NCBI RefSeq assembly: GCF_004208525.1
Contig: NZ_SGIT01000004.1
Span: forward strand, 62,001 to 126,000
DNA: 64,000 bases
Origin: Sphingobacterium corticibacterium
Lineage (GTDB): Bacteria > Bacteroidota > Bacteroidia > Sphingobacteriales > Sphingobacteriaceae
Reading direction: 5' to 3'
Under the pieces are notes generated by a model. It saw nothing but the letters and a program-made list of their open reading frames with translations, was not told where the DNA came from and ran no database searches. Made by a program: the position numbers and the translations under genes. Numbering within the stretch: position 1 is the stretch's first letter; every line of letters begins with the position of its first letter. This document shows positions 63,859-64,000 of this stretch, in pieces.

Positions 63859-64000
63859 ATGACTGAACTAGATCTCATACAGCAAACAGCCGCGTTCGTA
63901 CAGGAAAAACTGAGAGATGCTGAAGCAGGACACGATTGGTGGCATATACAGCGCGTATGGAATAATACGAAGTTGATTTTGGAAACAGAGGAAGCTGATG
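63859..64000 (+). CDS. HD-domain hydrolase, N-terminal part (runs off the window)
   Basis: The ATG at 63859, 4 bp after the methyltransferase stop, opens a frame MTELDLIQQTAAFVQEKL followed by AGHDWWHIQRVWN, the first metal-binding motif of YedJ-like HD-domain phosphohydrolases. About 47 residues are visible and the frame is open to the window edge. Confidence 0.8.
   Translation, partial: MTELDLIQQTAAFVQEKLRDAEAGHDWWHIQRVWNNTKLILETEEAD

Noticed and set aside
1..64000. Mobile elements, tRNA-associated integration or CRISPR explaining the island
   Set aside because: No transposase, integrase, tRNA gene, spaced repeat array or terminal inverted repeats were seen; the only long repeats are the leader cassettes and paralogous genes.

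Overview
The window is chromosomal DNA of an aerobic Bacteroidota, most likely family Sphingobacteriaceae. The case for this is three complete SusC/SusD pairs plus a fourth SusC next to a cut-off SusD, a hybrid two-component regulator, promoter boxes of the TAnnTTTG type, little Shine-Dalgarno signal, and AT-rich gaps. I see no tRNA, rRNA, insertion sequence, integrase or CRISPR array.

Layout. (A) 1-8979: a minus-strand SusC with the start of its SusD, divergent from a one-protein hybrid two-component system, followed by one sulfatase. (B) 9007-34056: leader cassette 1, SusC, SusD, a DUF4959/DUF5000-type lipoprotein, ten intact sulfatases, one sulfatase remnant, a formylglycine-generating enzyme and a GATase1-like protein. 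No glycoside hydrolase or polysaccharide lyase is recognisable. (C) 34141-43621: leader cassette 2, SusC, SusD, three large DoxX-like membrane proteins and two gene remnants. (D) 43623-57649: leader cassette 3, SusC, SusD, two DoxX-like proteins, a SoxD-like cytochrome c, a SoxC-like molybdoenzyme, a TonB-dependent receptor, an FAD oxidoreductase and a TIGR01777 epimerase. (E) 57700-58956: a YeiH-family sulfate-exporter-like transporter. (F) 59038-64000: two unknown exported proteins, a sigma factor with an anti-sigma-like partner, and housekeeping genes (DUF3127, THUMP methyltransferase, HD hydrolase).

The most interesting feature is a cassette of roughly 330-450 bp found three times, each directly before a SusC gene. 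Each copy has an inverted repeat with core CTAC-N7-GTAG exactly 23 bp before a TAnnTTTG box, a 33-codon ORF sharing MKTF, VNLY and MRMC and rich in Cys near its end, then a terminator-like hairpin, then the SusC start. In copy 3 an 11-bp antiterminator stem starts in the last Cys codon and stop codon and excludes the terminator, which is the architecture of a classical attenuator. I infer three operons switched on by cysteine (sulfur) shortage. With sulfatases, SoxCD-like proteins, DoxX-like proteins and a sulfate-type exporter, and without sugar-cleaving enzymes, regions B-D read better as a sulfur-scavenging island than as an ordinary polysaccharide utilisation locus.

C and D look like an old tandem duplication: the remnants at 43228-43621 match the oxidoreductase and a DoxX-like gene of D. 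Cassettes 1 and 2 are nearly identical over about 275 bp and flank 25 kb holding all ten cassette-1 sulfatases, so loss or amplification by recombination is plausible. Functional statements come from reading the proteins; no database search was run.
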